Assembly (NCBI GenBank): GCA_023431345.1
Contig: JAEYWK010000205.1
Span: forward strand, 1-64,000
Direction: 5' to 3'
Length of the DNA: 64,000 nucleotides
DNA from: Pseudomonadota bacterium
GTDB taxonomy: Bacteria; Myxococcota_A; Polyangia; Polyangiales; Polyangiaceae
Position numbers and translations under genes: made by a program. Numbering within the stretch: the stretch's first letter is position 1; each line of letters begins with the position of its first letter. Positions 61,691-64,000 of this stretch are shown piece after piece. The notes under the pieces were generated by a model that worked only from the letters and a program-made list of their open reading frames with translations, did no database searches and was not told the DNA's origin.

Positions 61691-63082
61691 ATGAAGCGAC
61701 TGTTGCTACGACTGCTGAGCGGAGTGGCGGCGGGAGCCGCGGCCACGGGCGTCATGTCGCTCGCGATGCTCGGCGCGCAGCGCGCGGGCTTGCTGGGCGA
61801 GCCGCCACCACGACGCCTCACGCGTATCGTTTTGTCGCCACTCGGCCCGCTGCGGCCGCGCGGGCGTGCCCTCGACGCGGCGGCCCTCGTCGCCCATTTC
61901 GGCTTCGGCGCTGGCCTGGGTGCCCTGTTTTCGCTGCTGCCGGTGCGGGCTCGCAGCCGCTTCGGCGGCACGCTGTTCGGCGGCGTGGCTTGGGCCGTCA
62001 ACTATGCGGGCTGGTTGCCCCGGCTCGGCCTGATGCCGCCTCCGTCGCGCGATCGCCCGGGCCGACCGAGCTCGATGCTCGCGGCTCATCTCGTGTTCGG
62101 CGCCTCGCTCGCGGTTCTACACCGCAAGCTTTGGTCCGCGCCCGAAGAGCTGCAGGGCAAAGTAGTCGTGGTCTGCGGCGGAACACGCGGGTTAGGGCGC
62201 GCGCTGGCTCGACGGCTGCTGGACGTGGGCGCTCACGTGGCCATCTGTGGGCGCTCTCGGGAGTCCCTCGAGCACACCCGGAGCTGGCTGCAGAGCGGCG
62301 GCGGCTCGGTCATCGCCCAAGTCTGCGATCTGCGGCTCGAAGATCAGACGCGCGCGTTCTTCGAGCGCGTCCGCCGTGAGCTCGGACCCATCGACGTGGT
62401 CGTCGCCAACGCGGCGACCATCGACGTGGGGCCGGTCGAAGAGCTGACGCCCGACGACGTGGACGCCGTGATGACCGAGATCTTCGGCAGCGCGGTGCGC
62501 GCGACGCTGACAGCGCTGCCCGAGATGCAGGCCCGCGGTCGCGGTAGCCTCGTCTTCATCAGCTCCATCGGTGGCAGGCTCGGGGTCCCGCACCTCGCCG
62601 CGTACTCAGCCGCCAAGTTCGCAGAGGTCGGCTTCGCGGAGGCGCTGCGCGCGGAGGTCGCGCGCGACGGCGTGCACGTGCTGACGGTCGCGCCCGGGTT
62701 GATGCGTACGGGCTCCCACCTGCGCGCGCGCTTTCACGGTGACGCGGAGCGCGAGCTGCTCTGGTTCGGCGCCTCCGCCATCATGCCGGGAGTTTCGATT
62801 GACGCAGACCGCGCCGCGTCGCTGATCGTGCGCGCCATCGCGCAGCGCGAGCGCTTCCTGACGTTCACGCTGGCAGCGCGTCTAGGCCTGTGGCTCCACG
62901 ACCGGTTCCCCAGCGCTTGGGCGGGGCTCGCCGCGCTCGGGGGGCGGCTCTTGCCGCGCGCGGCGAACGGCGCCAGCGCGTCGAGCCGCGAGGGGCAAGA
63001 GCTGGCCGAGAGCTCGAGCTCGCGGCTGGTGGGCCTGCTCGCCTCGGCTTCGCAGCCGCTCGCGGTCAAACACGGCCAATGA
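61691..63082 (+). CDS. Membrane-domain/SDR fusion protein
   Basis: A 463-residue protein with two parts. Residues 1-140 hold about four hydrophobic segments (LLSGVAAGAAATGVMSLAML, ALVAHFGFGAGLGALFSLL, GVAWAVNYAGWLP, AAHLVFGASLAVL), like small DUF1440/YagU-type membrane proteins. From residue 155 a classical SDR follows, with VVVCGGTRGLGRALA, NAATIDVG, a Ser in FISSIGG and the YSAAKFA active site. ATGs at 61646 and 61673 are alternative starts. It may act on a lipid or other membrane substrate. The fusion is unusual; the reaction is unknown. Confidence 0.85.
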   Translation: MKRLLLRLLSGVAAGAAATGVMSLAMLGAQRAGLLGEPPPRRLTRIVLSPLGPLRPRGRALDAAALVAHFGFGAGLGALFSLLPVRARSRFGGTLFGGVAWAVNYAGWLPRLGLMPPPSRDRPGRPSSMLAAHLVFGASLAVLHRKLWSAPEELQGKVVVVCGGTRGLGRALARRLLDVGAHVAICGRSRESLEHTRSWLQSGGGSVIAQVCDLRLEDQTRAFFERVRRELGPIDVVVANAATIDVGPVEELTPDDVDAVMTEIFGSAVRATLTALPEMQARGRGSLVFISSIGGRLGVPHLAAYSAAKFAEVGFAEALRAEVARDGVHVLTVAPGLMRTGSHLRARFHGDAERELLWFGASAIMPGVSIDADRAASLIVRAIAQRERFLTFTLAARLGLWLHDRFPSAWAGLAALGGRLLPRAANGASASSREGQELAESSSSRLVGLLASASQPLAVKHGQ

Positions 63083-63096
63083 CGCGAGCGGCGGAG

Positions 63097-64000
63097 CTAG
63101 CGGCGGTTGAGAATCTCGGCCAGCGCGCGGCCGTCTACTGGCTTCGTCAAGTAGGCGTCGAACCCCGCGCTCTGCGCGCGCGAACGGTCTGAGTCACCCC
63201 CGTAGCCGCTGACGGCGACGAGCAGCGGTCGCGGCGCCGCCGAGCGCCGAGCCCGCACGCGCTCGGCGAACTCGAAGCCGCTCACGCCCGGCAAGCCGAT
63301 GTCGGAGAATATGACCTGCGCTTGCCACTGATCCAGCACGGCGAGCGCTTCTTCCGCGTGGTGCGCCAGCTTGACTTGGTGTCCATAGGTGTCGATGAGC
63401 AGGCCCATCATCTCCGCGGCGTCACGGTTGTCCTCCACCACCAGCACGCGCTTGCCGATCGGTTGAACCGCGGATGGCGGGGGGGCGCTCTCGTCCGCGG
63501 CCGCCTCGATCAGCGGCAGCATCAGACGGAACGCGGCGCCCGTGCCTTCTCCGTCGCTTTGCGCCGAAGCATCTCCACCGTGGAGCCGCGCGACGCCGCG
63601 CGCGATGGACAGACCGAGGCCGAGCCCGCCCGAGCTGCGCGCCAGGGAGCGATCGGCCTGCGTGAAGGGCTCGAAGACGTTCGGAAGTAGCTCGCGCGAG
63701 ACGCCCGCGCCGTGATCTCGCACCTCGATGATGGCTTGCTCGGGCGCGGCGGCGTCGCGCAGCAGAAGCAAGAAGACGGCGGTGCCCCGGGACGAGAACT
63801 TGCGCGCGTTGTCGAGCAGGTTGCCGATGGCCTGGGCCAGGCGCGTCGCGTCGGCGAGCGCCCACAACGCTTCTCGCGGCAGCACGACCTCGAAGGCGAT
63901 GCCCGCCGCGGCGAAGCGATCGACGTGGTCAGCCGCGGTATGCTGGACCACGTCCACCAAATTGACGCGCTCCAGCTGCAGCAGCATCCGTCCTTGGGCG
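63097..64000 (-). CDS. Hybrid histidine kinase, C-terminal part (runs off right edge)
   Basis: The frame is open across the right edge, so only the C-terminal 300 residues are seen. The end of a dimerisation region (QGRMLLQLERVNLVDV) leads into an ATPase domain with N box NLLDNARKF, G1 DHGAGV and G2 GGLGLGLSIARGV. A receiver domain follows, starting RVLVVEDNRDAAEMM, with phospho-Asp in IFSDIGLPG and the Lys in YLTKPVD. The input domains lie outside the window. No output domain follows the receiver. It converges on the SDR fusion gene. Confidence 0.9.
   Translation of the reverse strand, partial: AQGRMLLQLERVNLVDVVQHTAADHVDRFAAAGIAFEVVLPREALWALADATRLAQAIGNLLDNARKFSSRGTAVFLLLLRDAAAPEQAIIEVRDHGAGVSRELLPNVFEPFTQADRSLARSSGGLGLGLSIARGVARLHGGDASAQSDGEGTGAAFRLMLPLIEAAADESAPPPSAVQPIGKRVLVVEDNRDAAEMMGLLIDTYGHQVKLAHHAEEALAVLDQWQAQVIFSDIGLPGVSGFEFAERVRARRSAAPRPLLVAVSGYGGDSDRSRAQSAGFDAYLTKPVDGRALAEILNRR

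Overview
The window is about 64 kb of very GC-rich DNA that reads as chromosomal sequence from a myxobacterium (Myxococcota, probably Polyangiales). The pointers are many lipoproteins with Gly/Ser/Ala-rich linkers after the lipobox, membrane-anchored eukaryote-type Ser/Thr kinases, an FHA protein, TPR/PEGA-type envelope proteins, frequent GTG/TTG starts and tightly overlapping genes (ATGA, GTGA, TTGA). The genus cannot be fixed from the sequence. I saw no rRNA, tRNA, CRISPR array, insertion sequence or phage gene.

Region 1 (0.3-15 kb) is a nitrogen-compound uptake block on the minus strand. A BMP-type lipoprotein, two permeases, a biuret-hydrolase-like cysteine hydrolase, a double ATPase and a cupin form one coupled unit. 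A complete urea-type transporter, urtABCDE, follows, then a DUF1275 membrane protein. A divergent porin-like gene lies upstream. A 16-bp element with 12/16 identity precedes both the BMP gene and urtA.

Region 2 (15-34.5 kb) holds envelope, signalling and housekeeping genes. They include a periplasmic-binding lipoprotein paired with a Ser/Thr kinase, two TPR-type membrane proteins of the same architecture, a second biuret-hydrolase-like enzyme and Lgt with an acidic repeat tail. They also include a SMUG1-type uracil-DNA glycosylase, an eight-haem cytochrome c with HEAT-like C terminus, a kinase/lipoprotein/FHA cluster, an IlvY regulator with two operator-like boxes, and a PAP2 phosphatase.

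Region 3 (34.6-54.6 kb) is a Wzx/Wzy-type exopolysaccharide locus built as two divergent operons. The minus arm carries a Wza-type exporter and a small acyl-group set (FkbH, SDR, MaoC, ACP, SGNH, MBOAT) that probably decorates the polymer. The plus arm carries four glycosyltransferases, the priming phosphotransferase, a Wzc-type autokinase, Wzy, Wzx and a GH16 lipoprotein. A further glycosyltransferase and a lipoprotein follow on the minus strand.

Region 4 (56.3-64 kb) has a haem-oxygenase-like iron enzyme divergent from a methyltransferase, an SDR, a LigC-like DNA ligase convergent with a LigD-type polymerase (split NHEJ enzymes), a membrane-domain/SDR fusion, and the C-terminal part of a hybrid histidine kinase that runs off the right edge.
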